NCBI GenBank assembly: GCA_022340865.1
Contig: JAJDNC010000010.1
Location: 22,382 to 86,381, forward strand
DNA from: Gemmatimonadota bacterium
Lineage (GTDB): Bacteria > Gemmatimonadota > Gemmatimonadetes > Longimicrobiales > Gaopeijiaceae
Direction of reading: 5' to 3'
Length of the DNA stretch: 64,000 nucleotides
The notes below the pieces were generated by a model. It worked only from the letters and a program-made list of their open reading frames with translations. It was not told the origin of the DNA and ran no database searches. The position numbers and the translations under genes were made by a program. Shown piece by piece: positions 33,136-42,617 of the stretch (position 1 is its first letter; the number at the start of each line of letters is the position of its first letter).

Positions 33136-34632
33136 TCAGCCGTCTCGGAGAGGGAGCCTGATGCGCACCGTGGTGCCGTGTCCGAGGGTGCTCGTCAGCA
33201 CGACGTCACCACCGTGCTGGCGTATGATGCCGTAGACCAGCGAGAGGCCCAGCCCAGCCCCTGCCGACGTCATCTGGCGCGCCTTCGTCGAGTAGTAGGG
33301 CTCCATGGCGCGCTCCAGGGTCGTGTCGCTCATGCCCAACCCCGTGTCGGTGAGATCGAGCACCGCCCAGTTGCCGCCCTCGCCGGTGGAAGTGGACAGC
33401 GCTACGCCGATCCTCCCGCCGTCGGGCATGGCGTCCACGGCGTTGGAGACGAGGTTCTCCAGCACCTCCACCAGGCCTCCCGGGTCCAGGTCCACGTGCA
33501 CCGGGTCATCGGGGACCTCCACGTTCACCGTGACTCCCGGCGCCGGGTCGAGCCGCTCGGCCCAGGCCACCATGAACGCGCGCAGGTTCATGCGCTCGGA
33601 GTGGATCTCGTCCACCGCGCTGATGGAGCGGAGCTTGGCCAGCATGTGGGTGGCCCTGAGGAGGCCCCGCTCCGCATCCTGCAGATCGGTCCGCGCCGCG
33701 CCGTCCTCTGCGGACAGCGCCTCCGCGGCGAGCTGCACGCTGCCGAGGACGGACGTGAGGACGTTGTTCAGCGAGTGGGACATGCCGCCGGCCAGGCGCG
33801 TGGCGGACTCCATTCGGCGCATCCGGTGCAGGTCCGATTCGACCCTGAGGCGATCGGTCACGTCGTCCAGCGCCCCCTCGTAACAGACCACCGCTCCCGA
33901 GGTGTCGCGGATGGCGTGGGAGGTGATGCGTACGGTGATGACATTCCCGTCCTGGCGCCGCAGACGAGCATAGACGCCCGTCGGGCCCACCCCTTCCTCG
34001 ATGTCGCGGAGCACGCGCTCTCGATCCGCGGAATCCAGGTAGACGTCCCGCCCGAGGCTCATGCCGAGGAGCGCGGAGGCATCCTCGTAGCCCAGCATGT
34101 GCGCCAGGGCCGGGTTGGCATACAGGAGCAGACCCTCCGGGCTCGAGCGGTAGATGCCGATGGGGGCGGTCCGGACGAGCCGATGGTAGAGCTCTCCGGA
34201 GGAGTCGGTCCACGAGCGGAGGGACGACTCGTCCGGAGGGGCGGCGTGCTCGGTCTCAAGATGGACGAGAACCGCCATGGTGACCGTTCGGTCCGCCAGG
34301 GTCAGGTTCGAGAGCGAGATCTCCACCGGCGCCTCCGTACCGTCCGTCCGCAGAGCGAGCATGCCGCGGATCCTCCCCATGGGCCGGCGCCCCCGCCGCT
34401 TGGCGAAGCGGTCCCGATGGGCGACGTGCGCCTCGCGGAAGCGGTCGGGAATCAGATCCTCGACGCTGCGCCCCACGAGTTGGCCCGTCCCGCACCCGAA
34501 GAGCACGTCGGCCTTGGGGTTCCCGAAGACCACGCGCCCGTCGTCGGCCACCAGCAGCACCGCGTAGGGGGCGGCGTTGAGCGTGGTCGCCACCGGCGGG
34601 TCGATTACCATGAACGGTTCCGTCTTCTTCAC
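33136..34632 (-). CDS. Cytosolic PAS-PAS sensor histidine kinase
   Basis: 498 aa from GTG at 34632, overlapping the P1 peptidase stop by four bases (GTGA). No membrane helix. PAS1 covers about 15-128 (AAPYAVLLVADDGRVVFGNP) and PAS2 about 145-262 (RTAPIGIYRSSPEGLLLYANPA, with a PAC tail VVCYEGALDDVTDR). The H-box GGMSHSLNNVLTSV has His286, with Ser-Leu in place of the usual Asp-Phe or Glu-Ile after it. The ATPase domain has LENLVSNAVDAMPDGG, DTGLGMSD and GAGLGLSLVYG. No receiver is encoded next to it, so its partner is elsewhere. It ends the ctaB operon. Confidence 0.9.
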   Translation of the reverse strand: MKKTEPFMVIDPPVATTLNAAPYAVLLVADDGRVVFGNPKADVLFGCGTGQLVGRSVEDLIPDRFREAHVAHRDRFAKRRGRRPMGRIRGMLALRTDGTEAPVEISLSNLTLADRTVTMAVLVHLETEHAAPPDESSLRSWTDSSGELYHRLVRTAPIGIYRSSPEGLLLYANPALAHMLGYEDASALLGMSLGRDVYLDSADRERVLRDIEEGVGPTGVYARLRRQDGNVITVRITSHAIRDTSGAVVCYEGALDDVTDRLRVESDLHRMRRMESATRLAGGMSHSLNNVLTSVLGSVQLAAEALSAEDGAARTDLQDAERGLLRATHMLAKLRSISAVDEIHSERMNLRAFMVAWAERLDPAPGVTVNVEVPDDPVHVDLDPGGLVEVLENLVSNAVDAMPDGGRIGVALSTSTGEGGNWAVLDLTDTGLGMSDTTLERAMEPYYSTKARQMTSAGAGLGLSLVYGIIRQHGGDVVLTSTLGHGTTVRIRLPLRDG

Positions 34633-35855
34633 CGCACGGCTCCGTACTTCTTCAGCACCGCCAACGTCTCGGCCAGGGGGAGAGCCTGTATCGTGTGGCC
34701 GTTGCTGGTCACCGTGACGGCCTTGAGCAGGGAGTTGTAGATGGCCTCCTGGGTGGCCTCCACCGTGGCCTCGAAGAGGCCGCTCATGCTGACGTTGTTC
34801 AGATCGTCCACCGAGTGCACGCCGGGCGTGATGGTGCGACGCACGCCGTTGGCGGTGGAGAACGCGATCACGTAGTCGCCGGACCCGTTGGCGGCGTAGG
34901 AGCCGGTGCGCGCGAGGCCCATGATCGCGCGCTTCGCCAGGCGGCCGAGGTTGCGGTCGGAGAGCGGCGCGTCGGTGGCCACCACCATCATGCACGAGCC
35001 CCACTCCTGCTTGTCGGAGGTCGGGTCGTAGGGGGCGCCGTCCGGGGTCGCCCCTCCCATGCCGCCGCCGCCCTCCACCTGATCCTTGAACGCGTACTGG
35101 CCTAGCGCCTGGCCCACGGGCGCGCCGTTCATCAGGAGGATCCCGCCGAAGTTGGTCTGCACCAGCACGCCCACGGTATAGCCCCCCAGGGACTCCGGGA
35201 GCACGCGCGAGCTCGTGCCGATGCCGCCCTTCCATCCGAAGGCGATGGTGCCGGCGCCGGCACCGACGGCCCCCTCCTCCACCGGGCCTCCCTTGGCGGA
35301 CTCCAACGCGCTCACCACGTCCTCCGGCTCGATGGGTCGGATACGGATGTCGTTGAGGGTCCCGTCGTTGGTCTCGCCCACCACGGGGTTGATGGAGCGC
35401 ACGTCCTGCATGTCCGGCCGGGCCAGGAGCCAGCCCACCATGGCGTCGGCCGCCTTCCACACGCATAGCGTGCACGTGAGCAGGATGGGAGTCTCCAGCT
35501 CACCGAGCTCCCGGACCTGGGTCACCCCGAGAAGCTTGCCGAAGCCGTTGCCCACGTAGATGGCTGCCGGCACCCGACTGAAGAACATGCTCCCGGGATG
35601 GGGGAGGATGGCCGTGACCCCCGTGCGCACGCTGTCGCCCTCGATGACGGTCTTCTGGCCCACCTCGACGCCGGCCACGTCCGTGATGGCGTCGTTCGTG
35701 CCAGGCTGGAAGACGCCCACGATCAGGCCGATGTCCCGCGAGCGGGGACGGGCTGCCGTATCCCGCGCTGCCACGGCGGGGGGCCGGGGGGCTTGCCGAC
35801 TCACGGTCGGAAGGGGAAGAAGCAGTAGGGCGGCGAGGGTGGCGACGCGGTGCAC
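34629..35855 (-). CDS. P1/DmpA-family aminopeptidase (peptidase S58), exported
   Basis: 408 aa from GTG at 35855 with GGAGGTGTCTTC upstream. Signal peptide about 1-20 (VATLAALLLLPLPTVS). The fold signatures are LIVGVFQPGTNDAITDVAGVE, VRTGVTAILPHPG, AIYVGNGFGKLLGVTQV, PVVGETNDG and FGWKGGIGTSSR, where family members self-cleave before the Ser that becomes the N-terminal nucleophile. C-terminal signature: RTGSYAANGSGDYVIAFST. It releases N-terminal residues from peptides or amides in the periplasm. It lies 18 bases after ctaB and is coupled to the PAS kinase gene. Confidence 0.93.
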   Translation of the reverse strand: MHRVATLAALLLLPLPTVSRQAPRPPAVAARDTAARPRSRDIGLIVGVFQPGTNDAITDVAGVEVGQKTVIEGDSVRTGVTAILPHPGSMFFSRVPAAIYVGNGFGKLLGVTQVRELGELETPILLTCTLCVWKAADAMVGWLLARPDMQDVRSINPVVGETNDGTLNDIRIRPIEPEDVVSALESAKGGPVEEGAVGAGAGTIAFGWKGGIGTSSRVLPESLGGYTVGVLVQTNFGGILLMNGAPVGQALGQYAFKDQVEGGGGMGGATPDGAPYDPTSDKQEWGSCMMVVATDAPLSDRNLGRLAKRAIMGLARTGSYAANGSGDYVIAFSTANGVRRTITPGVHSVDDLNNVSMSGLFEATVEATQEAIYNSLLKAVTVTSNGHTIQALPLAETLAVLKKYGAVR

Positions 35856-35873
35856 GAAGACACCTCCATGAGA

Positions 35874-36770
35874 TCAAGGTCGCACGGTGTTGACGAGCAT
35901 GAGGACCAGCAGCAGGGGATGATAGATGAGGGATCCGAAGAAGATCCTCCGCGCCGCGCGATCGGAGAGCTCGCGGGCGGCGCGCATCCCCAGGGAGAGG
36001 AAGGCGCCGCTGGCGAAGAGCGCGCCCACCAGGTAGATCGCCCCGGTGTAGCCGAGCACGGTGGGCAGCGTGCAGAGGGGAACCAGCACCGCGGTCCACG
36101 CCACCATGTGCCGACCCACGACCCTGCCGGCGGCGTCGTGGGGCGGAATGAGCTTGAAGCCGACACGCGCATAGTCCCTGCGGAGCATCCAGGCGAGGCC
36201 GAGGACGTGGGGGAGCTGCCATGCGTAGGCCAGCGCGAAGAGCGCCAGGCCTCCCCGGCTGAGGGCCCCGGTGGCCGCGCTCCAGCCGATGAGCGTCGGG
36301 AGCGCGCCGGGCACGCCTCCGGCCAGCGTCGCCAGCGAGGAGCGCGTCTTCAACGGCGTGTACACCCCGTGATACGCCGCCGCGGAGAGCGCGGCCAGCC
36401 CCGCGGGAAGGGGCCCCACCAGAAGGGCGAGATACAGGATGCCGACCATCATGAGCGTGGTGCCGAAGACCCACCCCTCGGTGGAGGACAGCCTTCCCGA
36501 CGGGATGGGACGGTTCCGCGTGCGCACCATGCGGGCGTCGTAGTCGCGCTCCACCCACTGGTTCACGGCCAGCGCGCCGGCGGTGGCCATGCCGGTACCC
36601 AGCATCGTGTTGATGGCGAGCATGAGATCGACATGGCCGTGAGACGCCACGTACGCGCTCACGCCCGCCGTGATCATGACGTAACCGGCGATGCCCGGTT
36701 TCGTAAGCTCGTAGTAGGCGCGAAGGAGGGCGGAGCCTTCGGCGCGGGTCGACGTGATGACGGAGTCCAT
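35874..36770 (-). CDS. ctaB: Protoheme IX farnesyltransferase (heme O synthase)
   Basis: 298 aa with eight to nine membrane helices. UbiA-superfamily Asp motifs: NQWVERDYDARMVRTRNRP (first, Mg-prenyl diphosphate) and AWMLRRDYARVGFKLIP (second). YELTKPGI near the N-terminus is the usual family opening. It adds farnesyl to protoheme to give heme O for heme-copper oxidases. The oxidase genes themselves are not in the window. It heads an operon with the P1 peptidase and PAS kinase genes and is divergent from the TonB gene. Confidence 0.96.
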   Translation of the reverse strand: MDSVITSTRAEGSALLRAYYELTKPGIAGYVMITAGVSAYVASHGHVDLMLAINTMLGTGMATAGALAVNQWVERDYDARMVRTRNRPIPSGRLSSTEGWVFGTTLMMVGILYLALLVGPLPAGLAALSAAAYHGVYTPLKTRSSLATLAGGVPGALPTLIGWSAATGALSRGGLALFALAYAWQLPHVLGLAWMLRRDYARVGFKLIPPHDAAGRVVGRHMVAWTAVLVPLCTLPTVLGYTGAIYLVGALFASGAFLSLGMRAARELSDRAARRIFFGSLIYHPLLLVLMLVNTVRP

Positions 36771-36960
36771 GGATCGCTGTGCTGCGGAGGCTGGATCGGC
36801 CGAAGTTGACTGCCCTCACCTGGCGAATCAAGCGCCGGCGTCTCACGGCCCCCCCCCTCCGCGGGCCGGGGGCCGGCGAAACCTCGTCGGGGACCATCCT
36901 GTAGTAGACGGTAGTATCACCATAGGCAGGCCGCCCGCGAGCGCGGAAGCACCCACACGC

Positions 36961-37638
36961 ATGAGCCCTACGAACCCGCACGACCTGACCGCGTCCGACC
37001 GGCGACGCCGGGATCGGACGGTGTGGCGCACGGCGCTCCTCGTGTCCGTGCTGTTCCACCTGTTGCTGGTGGTGGCGTGGCGGGGGCGGCCCGTCATTCC
37101 CCAGTCTCCCTTCGCGGCCGCAGGGCCGCGGGCCGGAGACGACCGCGCCGCGGCGGGCTCCATGCACGCCATGAACCTCAGCGCCCCGCAACCGCTTCCC
37201 ATCACTCCGCCCCCGGTACCCATCGAGGTGGCGATCCAGGTGAAGCCCATCGAGTTCTCCCCCCTGGCTGAGATGAACCCCGCCACCGTCATCGGCGACG
37301 CGCCGGGGAGCGGGGCGGGACCCGGCACGACGACCGGCACGGGTAAAGGAGACGGCGGCACCGCGGACGCGGGACTGTACCGGCTGCAGCCGCCGACGCC
37401 CCGGGGCATGATCATCCCGCCGTCGGACAAGAGCCTGAAGGGCACCAAGGTGCAGGTGTGGGTCTTCGTCGACGACCGGGGCAAGGTGGTCCCCGACTCG
37501 ACGCGTCTGAACCCCCCGACGAAGGACAAGGGCTTCAACCAACGCCTCATCAACGAGGCCAGCGAGTGGGTCTTCCGCCCGGCCATGAAGGACGGCAAGC
37601 CCGTGGCGAGCTGGTTCCCCTACACGATCAGCATGTGA
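36961..37638 (+). CDS. TonB-family energy transducer
   Basis: 225 aa from ATG at 36961; the frame is open further upstream without support. A basic N-terminus, one membrane helix (about 22-42, TALLVSVLFHLLLVVAW), a Pro-rich periplasmic spacer (PQPLPITPPPVPIEV) with a Gly/Thr-rich segment, and a C-terminal TonB domain (about 150-225: KVQVWVFVDDRGKVVPDSTR, ASEWVFRPAMKDGKPVASWF). It should carry proton-motive energy from ExbBD to outer-membrane receptors, one of which is the SusC-like protein at 61959. No exbB or exbD is in the window. Confidence 0.88.
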   Translation: MSPTNPHDLTASDRRRRDRTVWRTALLVSVLFHLLLVVAWRGRPVIPQSPFAAAGPRAGDDRAAAGSMHAMNLSAPQPLPITPPPVPIEVAIQVKPIEFSPLAEMNPATVIGDAPGSGAGPGTTTGTGKGDGGTADAGLYRLQPPTPRGMIIPPSDKSLKGTKVQVWVFVDDRGKVVPDSTRLNPPTKDKGFNQRLINEASEWVFRPAMKDGKPVASWFPYTISM

Positions 37639-37660
37639 GGGTTGCCGTAGAGGAAAGTGC

Positions 37661-37692
37661 CCAGGGTCATCGCCGCACCACGGTCACCCTGG
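37661..37692. terminator. Possible bidirectional hairpin between tonB-like and cytochrome genes
   Basis: CCAGGGT (37661-37667) and ACCCTGG (37686-37692) pair perfectly over an 18-base loop in the 115-base gap between convergent stops. No T-run. Confidence 0.3.
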
Positions 37693-37753
37693 CGAGCGAC
37701 TTCCAGCGTGGTGAGGCCTTCAGGCCCGCCGTGCCGCCTCCGCCTCGACCCCC

Positions 37754-40255
37754 TCAGTGCCGTCCCAGGGCCCGCTCCAGATCGCGGCGCATGGCCAGAC
37801 CCGTGGCGTCGTCGGGGCTGAACTCCAGACCCCGCTCCACCGCGCGGAGTGCGTCCCGCGGCCGGTTCGCCAGGATCAGCGAACGGGCCAGGTAGAAGTT
37901 CGCCGGCGCCAGAGACGGGTCGTTGGCGACGGCCTTCTGGTACAGCGGGATGGCCTTGCCGGCGTCGTTGGCGCGCAGGTAGACGTTGGCGAGGTCGAAG
38001 TAGGCCAACGCCTCGTGGGGGTTGATGTGCAGCGCGCGGCCGTACGCGTCCACCGCGGCAGCTCCGTCGCCCTGAGCGGACAGGGCGTTGCCCAGGTTCA
38101 CCAGCGCCAGGGGCTGCAGCGAATCGACGGCGAGGCTGCGGCGGAACGCGGCAATGGCCGGCTCGAGCCGATGGGCGCTCGCCTCGACGAGTCCGAGGTG
38201 CAGCAGCAGCCGCGGATCCTCCGGCAGCACCTCCAGTGCCTTGACGTAGGCGCGCTCGGCGCCGGCCGCGTCACCCTGTGCGGAGAGCCGGTCCCCCATG
38301 TACGCCAGCGCCGTGGTCCAGCGGCGGCGCAGAGCCACGTCCTCCGTGGCGGTGAGATCCCGCAGGCTTCCCGCCAGGAAGCGGTCCACCGCCGGATCGT
38401 CGCCTTGCCCCAGATGCAGTGTGGCCAGTGCGAGGGAGCGGATGTCCACGTCGGGCTCCGCGGCCAGGGCTTCGAGGCGGCTGACGACGTCGGACGTGAA
38501 GTCGGCGTCGGGGTGCACGAAGCGCTCGAAGAAGTCGGCCAGCCCTTCGAACTGGGCCATGGGGAAGTGGGCCTCGGGCCGAAGCAGCAAAGGCGCGGCT
38601 TGAGCCGGCGACGTGACTCCTGCGGCCTCGATGAGCGCGGTGATGATGGGCTTGTGCGGCTTCAGCCTACCGTACCAGCGGGTTACGGTATCGCGCAGCG
38701 CGGCGGTAGAGCGGTCCCGGTGGCAGAGGGCGCACGCATCGGTGACGCCCAGGGAGTCGTCGAATCCGGGGCGGGGAATGGGGATGGTGTGGTCGGACCT
38801 GGCGTACCGTACCGCGTTGCCCAGCTCGGGGTGCTGCAGGTAGGGCATGTGACAGGCGACGCAGCGGCTCCCCGACGAGCCGGCGGGGTGGTGGGTGTGC
38901 GCCTCGATGGGCCTCCCCTCGCTCGCGTGGCAATCCAGGCACTGGCCGTTGTCGAAGCGCCCGGGAAGGGGTGAGCCGTTCACGTCCCGGTACTTCTGAC
39001 TGTGGGGGTCGTGACAGTCGACGCAGGTCATGGAGCCGTTCAGGTAGCAGTCGCTGAACAGCTGCGTCGCCTGGTAGGCGAAGGTGCGCACGCGACCGTC
39101 CACGCGATACGGGTGATCGCCCAGGATGGGGAACTTGAGCGCGTAGTAGCTGGTGAAGGACCGACCGGCCAGGTACCCCGGCGCCAGGGCGTCCTTGAGC
39201 CCGTGGCAGCGCAGGCACACGCCGATGGACGCGTCCTTCGACAGCGTATCCAGCGCGGGCATGCCGATGTCGGGGCTGTCGCCCAGACGGCCGGAGCGGG
39301 CCAGCTCCACGTGGCGTCGGCCCGGCCCGTGGCAGGACTCGCAGTCCACGGCCAGCGTGCTGAGACGGGTGTCGTAGTGGTGCGCCGTCGTGTCCCAGGT
39401 GACCCAGATCTGGCTCCCATGGCACTGCTGGCAGTCATCGAAGCGCTTCGTGGTGCCGAAGGCCCGGGTGGGCGGCCAGTCCGTGCATGCCGCGATGGGG
39501 AGGGTGTCGGAGATGGGAACGTATCCGCGATTGGCGCGACCCTGCGTGTTGCAGAACCAGCCGCGCAGCGGGCCGGAGTAGTCGAAGGGCAGGAACCGCA
39601 GCGTGCCGTCCGCGGCCAGGTTGAGGAAGCCCTGCGTGCCGCCGCCCTTCATGAAGGTGCCGCCCACCACGCCGTCCACCCGCAGGACCTGGACGGCCCG
39701 GCCCGGCTGCCGGACCCGGAACTCGAAGGTGCCGGAGGCGCTCACCACGGGCCGGACCGTGGCGTCGCGGAAGCGGATGGGGGGGCCGCCGAAGGGCGCC
39801 ACGATCCGCTCCCGGCTGGGCGGACCGCCGGCGTGCCCGTGCGTCGAGCTCTTCCAGGCCGCGTACTCCGGGGCGTGGCAGCTCTTGCAGCTGTCTGCCC
39901 CCACGAAGTCCGCGAACCCCGTGGTCGGAGCCGGCGGCTTCTGCGGCGGTGGCAGGGTCAGAGCCGTGACGGACGGGGTCGCGGGGGTTCGCCCCGCTCG
40001 ATGGTGGGCCACCACCAGGGCGGCGCCTCCCAGGAGCAGGACGGCGGCCACCGCCGCCAACGCCCAGCGGGCGATGCGACGCCGTGGCGGCCGCGACCGT
40101 GGCTGCTCCCCGCCCCTCGCCTTGGGCCCGCCGGCGGCCTTTCCGCCCGACGCACGAGCGGGTGTGCCACGGCCTGCCCGTCCGCCCTGTCGGCTCCGTC
40201 CCTTGCCCTTGCTGCTCTTGCCGCCGCCCCCGCGCTTGTGCCCACGACCCGACAT
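37754..40255 (-). CDS. Membrane-anchored eight-heme cytochrome c with C-terminal TPR domain
   Basis: 833 aa from ATG at 40255. A 60-residue Lys/Arg/Gly-rich cytoplasmic tail precedes one membrane helix (about 62-84). The periplasmic part has eight CXXCH motifs: CKSCH 123, CQQCH 275, CESCH 305, CLRCH 347, CVDCH 411, CLDCH 439, CVACH 465 and CALCH 508. The last five and the spacing HTHHPAGSSGSRCVACHMP resemble the NrfA/octaheme cytochrome superfamily, but no active-site CXXCK is present. Residues about 630-833 hold four to five TPRs (PLALVNLGNALSAQGDGAAA, ALAYFDLANVYLRANDAGKA). Similar cytochrome-TPR fusions are common in environmental bacteria; substrate unknown. Third gene of the cytochrome operon. 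Confidence 0.9.
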   Translation of the reverse strand: MSGRGHKRGGGGKSSKGKGRSRQGGRAGRGTPARASGGKAAGGPKARGGEQPRSRPPRRRIARWALAAVAAVLLLGGAALVVAHHRAGRTPATPSVTALTLPPPQKPPAPTTGFADFVGADSCKSCHAPEYAAWKSSTHGHAGGPPSRERIVAPFGGPPIRFRDATVRPVVSASGTFEFRVRQPGRAVQVLRVDGVVGGTFMKGGGTQGFLNLAADGTLRFLPFDYSGPLRGWFCNTQGRANRGYVPISDTLPIAACTDWPPTRAFGTTKRFDDCQQCHGSQIWVTWDTTAHHYDTRLSTLAVDCESCHGPGRRHVELARSGRLGDSPDIGMPALDTLSKDASIGVCLRCHGLKDALAPGYLAGRSFTSYYALKFPILGDHPYRVDGRVRTFAYQATQLFSDCYLNGSMTCVDCHDPHSQKYRDVNGSPLPGRFDNGQCLDCHASEGRPIEAHTHHPAGSSGSRCVACHMPYLQHPELGNAVRYARSDHTIPIPRPGFDDSLGVTDACALCHRDRSTAALRDTVTRWYGRLKPHKPIITALIEAAGVTSPAQAAPLLLRPEAHFPMAQFEGLADFFERFVHPDADFTSDVVSRLEALAAEPDVDIRSLALATLHLGQGDDPAVDRFLAGSLRDLTATEDVALRRRWTTALAYMGDRLSAQGDAAGAERAYVKALEVLPEDPRLLLHLGLVEASAHRLEPAIAAFRRSLAVDSLQPLALVNLGNALSAQGDGAAAVDAYGRALHINPHEALAYFDLANVYLRANDAGKAIPLYQKAVANDPSLAPANFYLARSLILANRPRDALRAVERGLEFSPDDATGLAMRRDLERALGRH

Positions 40256-40259
40256 GGCG

Positions 40260-41747
40260 TCAGTCCCTCCCCGGGGCACGACGTGCCCCACCCGTCCCCG
40301 GGGTGCCACGTCCCCCGTCCCTGGACCAGGCGGGCCCGCTGCACCGGCACAGCGCACGGATGAAGGCCACCAGCCCCCGAATCTGCGCGTCCTTCAGCGT
40401 CGCGCCGAAGGGCGGCATACGCGCGCTGCGTCCCATCGCGTAGCCGCCCGCCGCGATGGCGTCGTAGATGACGTCGTCCGGGAGGGGCGACATCGCCGCC
40501 GCCGAGGCGTGCACGGTGGGCGGGACGGGCAGGTCCGGAACGTTGTAGCCGTCGCCGCGGCCGCCGGCGCCATGGCACGCGGAGCAGAAGCGCAGATACA
40601 CGGAGGCCGCTGTGTCGCCCCGGGCGGGCGGCCGCAGCGTCGTGCCGGCCAGGGACAGCCGCGCCGCCGGCTCCACGGGCGTCCGCTGCGCCACCAGCAG
40701 GCGCACCAGCAGCGACTCCGTGGCCGCCGGCATGGGCACCTTGGGCATGGCCGATCCCGGAACCGCGTGCTGCGGATCGCCGAGCATGCGGCGGATGAAG
40801 ACCGGCTGCAGCCGGGTCCCAGCCGCCGACAGGTCGGGGCCAACCCTTCCGCCGACGCCGTCGAGGCGATGGCACCCGAGGCACGCCAACCGCGTCCGCA
40901 ACAGCGTCTTGATCTTGGCCTGGTCGAAGGGCGACAGCGGCGCGCCGTCCGTGGCGGCAGCGGAGTCTCGCCGTGCCGGCTCCGCGGGCCCCAGGGCCGC
41001 GACCAGGGCCGCGACCTCGTCGGCGTCCAGGTGGTAGTCGGGCATCCGGCTGCCGGTGCCGGGCTGGAATCCGAACGGCCGCACGGGGCGCGGATCCTGC
41101 AGATAGGACCGCAGCCAGCCGGCTCGAACCCTGTTCTTCTCCACACCCAGCGGCGGGCCGGAGCGCCAGGCCTCGAGGCCCGGGTAGCGGTGGCACGCCG
41201 CGCAGTCGAGCGCCACGAAGATGCGTCGCCCCAGAGCGGCGTCGACATCCGGATGGCGGCTTCGCGCCCGGCGCAGCGTGGCCACCTCCTGCGCCGACGC
41301 GGAGTGCGTGGTACCCTGGCCCGAACCGCCGGCCTGTCCGGCGGCGCCGGACGTCGCCTCGCCGCCCAGGAACAGCGCCAGCGCCAACCGCTCGCCTTCG
41401 TCCAGCCTGAAGTCCGGCATGCGCTCCGGGCCGGACGTCGCACGGCGCGCAGCTCCCCGGGCTCCCTGCGGACCGGCCAGGTAGGCGAGCAGCCAGGCGG
41501 CGTCGTAGTGTCCCGCGCCGGGGCCGAACGCCGGCGCCGCCGCGGGCGGCGCGGGCTCGGGTGCGCCTGCGTGACACCCGCCGCACGACAGCACCCGCAT
41601 GAGCGCGACACCGGCGGAGTCCGCGCTCCCCGCCCCGGCGGGAGCGGCACTCCCGGGGGCGCCTCGCATCGCGGCCGACTCGTATCGGCCGCCCGGCGGC
41701 ACGAGGGCGATCCACAGCAGGGCGGCCAGGCCGGCCCCGTGAGTCAC
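40260..41747 (-). CDS. Tetraheme cytochrome c made of class I-like modules
   Basis: 495 aa from GTG at 41747 with a hydrophobic leader (GLAALLWIALVPP). Four heme motifs: CGGCH, CAACH, CLGCH and CSACH. Each is followed by a distal Met candidate typical of class I cytochromes: ERMPDF, SRMPDY, SAMPKV and ARMPPF. It is thus four monoheme-like folds in one chain. The end is Gly/Arg-rich. Exported, possibly held at the membrane by an uncleaved leader. It ends four bases before the eight-heme gene starts. The 261 bases upstream of it (41748-42008) hold no clear gene or promoter. Confidence 0.88.
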   Translation of the reverse strand: MTHGAGLAALLWIALVPPGGRYESAAMRGAPGSAAPAGAGSADSAGVALMRVLSCGGCHAGAPEPAPPAAAPAFGPGAGHYDAAWLLAYLAGPQGARGAARRATSGPERMPDFRLDEGERLALALFLGGEATSGAAGQAGGSGQGTTHSASAQEVATLRRARSRHPDVDAALGRRIFVALDCAACHRYPGLEAWRSGPPLGVEKNRVRAGWLRSYLQDPRPVRPFGFQPGTGSRMPDYHLDADEVAALVAALGPAEPARRDSAAATDGAPLSPFDQAKIKTLLRTRLACLGCHRLDGVGGRVGPDLSAAGTRLQPVFIRRMLGDPQHAVPGSAMPKVPMPAATESLLVRLLVAQRTPVEPAARLSLAGTTLRPPARGDTAASVYLRFCSACHGAGGRGDGYNVPDLPVPPTVHASAAAMSPLPDDVIYDAIAAGGYAMGRSARMPPFGATLKDAQIRGLVAFIRALCRCSGPAWSRDGGRGTPGTGGARRAPGRD

Positions 41748-42008
41748 GGGATCGGCCCCCGGGGGCAGGCTGGACAGGCCAGGAGCGCGCTGGGCAGGGC
41801 AACGGCCATGAGAGATGCGTCGGCGACGAGAGGGTCGGGTCGGCGTAGGTCTCCGCGACGCGCCGCGGCGACACGTCGGTCTCCGGGTCGGAGATACGGT
41901 GGGAGACGCGGGGAGGCAAGCAGGTGCGCCGCGGTCTTCGGCGTGCGCCGCCCCGTCCCGGCGCTCCGTTGCAGAAACGCCGCATCCCGGTCGTCGAGGA
42001 GCGAGCTC

Positions 42009-42617
42009 CTACTTCCCGCCGTGGCGCGCCGCGCCCGTCGTGTCCGCACTCTGGTTGCCGGCAGGCGCTACCTGGGGCATCGGCAGCTCCTGCATCTCCT
42101 TGTCCCCGGACGCCCTGGCCACGATCGCCCGGTACTGCTCAGGGCTCATGGTGTGCATCTGCTCGACGAACGCGACGATGGACCAGAGCTCCTCGTCGGT
42201 GTGCGTCCGGCCCCACGCCGGCATGCCGGTGTCCTTGACGCCGTGCTTGGTCTCCCAGAAGAACTCCGCGGGCGGAACGTCCGTGCCGTGCGTGAACCTG
42301 GGGGGGTGCGGATAGAGCCCCGTGTGCAGCGGCCCCTGGTCGAAGCCCGGCGCCAGGTGGCACATGCTGCACATGGAGGCGTACGCGCCGGCCCCCTGGA
42401 CGAGCATGGCCGAGTCCGGGTGCAGCACGGCGGCGGGTACCTGTACGCTGCGCGCGTGGGCCGCGATGGAGCGATCGCTCACCGTGTGCACCAGCCAGCG
42501 CACCGGCGCCGAGTGCGGCACGTCGGCTCCCACCGGATAGGCGCCGGAGTACACGTATACGAGCCCGCCCACACAGACGAGGGCGACGACGATCACGATC
42601 GTGAGGAATGTCTTCAC
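42009..42617 (-). CDS. Monoheme cytochrome c, membrane-anchored
   Basis: 202 aa. N-terminal helix (about 4-24, LTIVIVVALVCVGGLVYVY), then a class I cytochrome c domain with CSMCH (about 83-87) and distal Met in DTGMPAWG (about 132). HTDEELWSIVAFVEQM is the typical C-terminal helix. A short His-containing tail follows. It probably shuttles electrons to or from the four- and eight-heme proteins encoded downstream on the same strand. Confidence 0.92.
   Translation of the reverse strand: MKTFLTIVIVVALVCVGGLVYVYSGAYPVGADVPHSAPVRWLVHTVSDRSIAAHARSVQVPAAVLHPDSAMLVQGAGAYASMCSMCHLAPGFDQGPLHTGLYPHPPRFTHGTDVPPAEFFWETKHGVKDTGMPAWGRTHTDEELWSIVAFVEQMHTMSPEQYRAIVARASGDKEMQELPMPQVAPAGNQSADTTGAARHGGK

Noticed and set aside
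41744..42049. 101-codon minus-strand frame filling the gap upstream of the four-heme cytochrome gene
   Set aside because: Arg-rich translation without domain; its short hydrophobic end (MAVALPSALLA) is suggestive of a leader, but the cytochrome has its own hydrophobic start in another frame.
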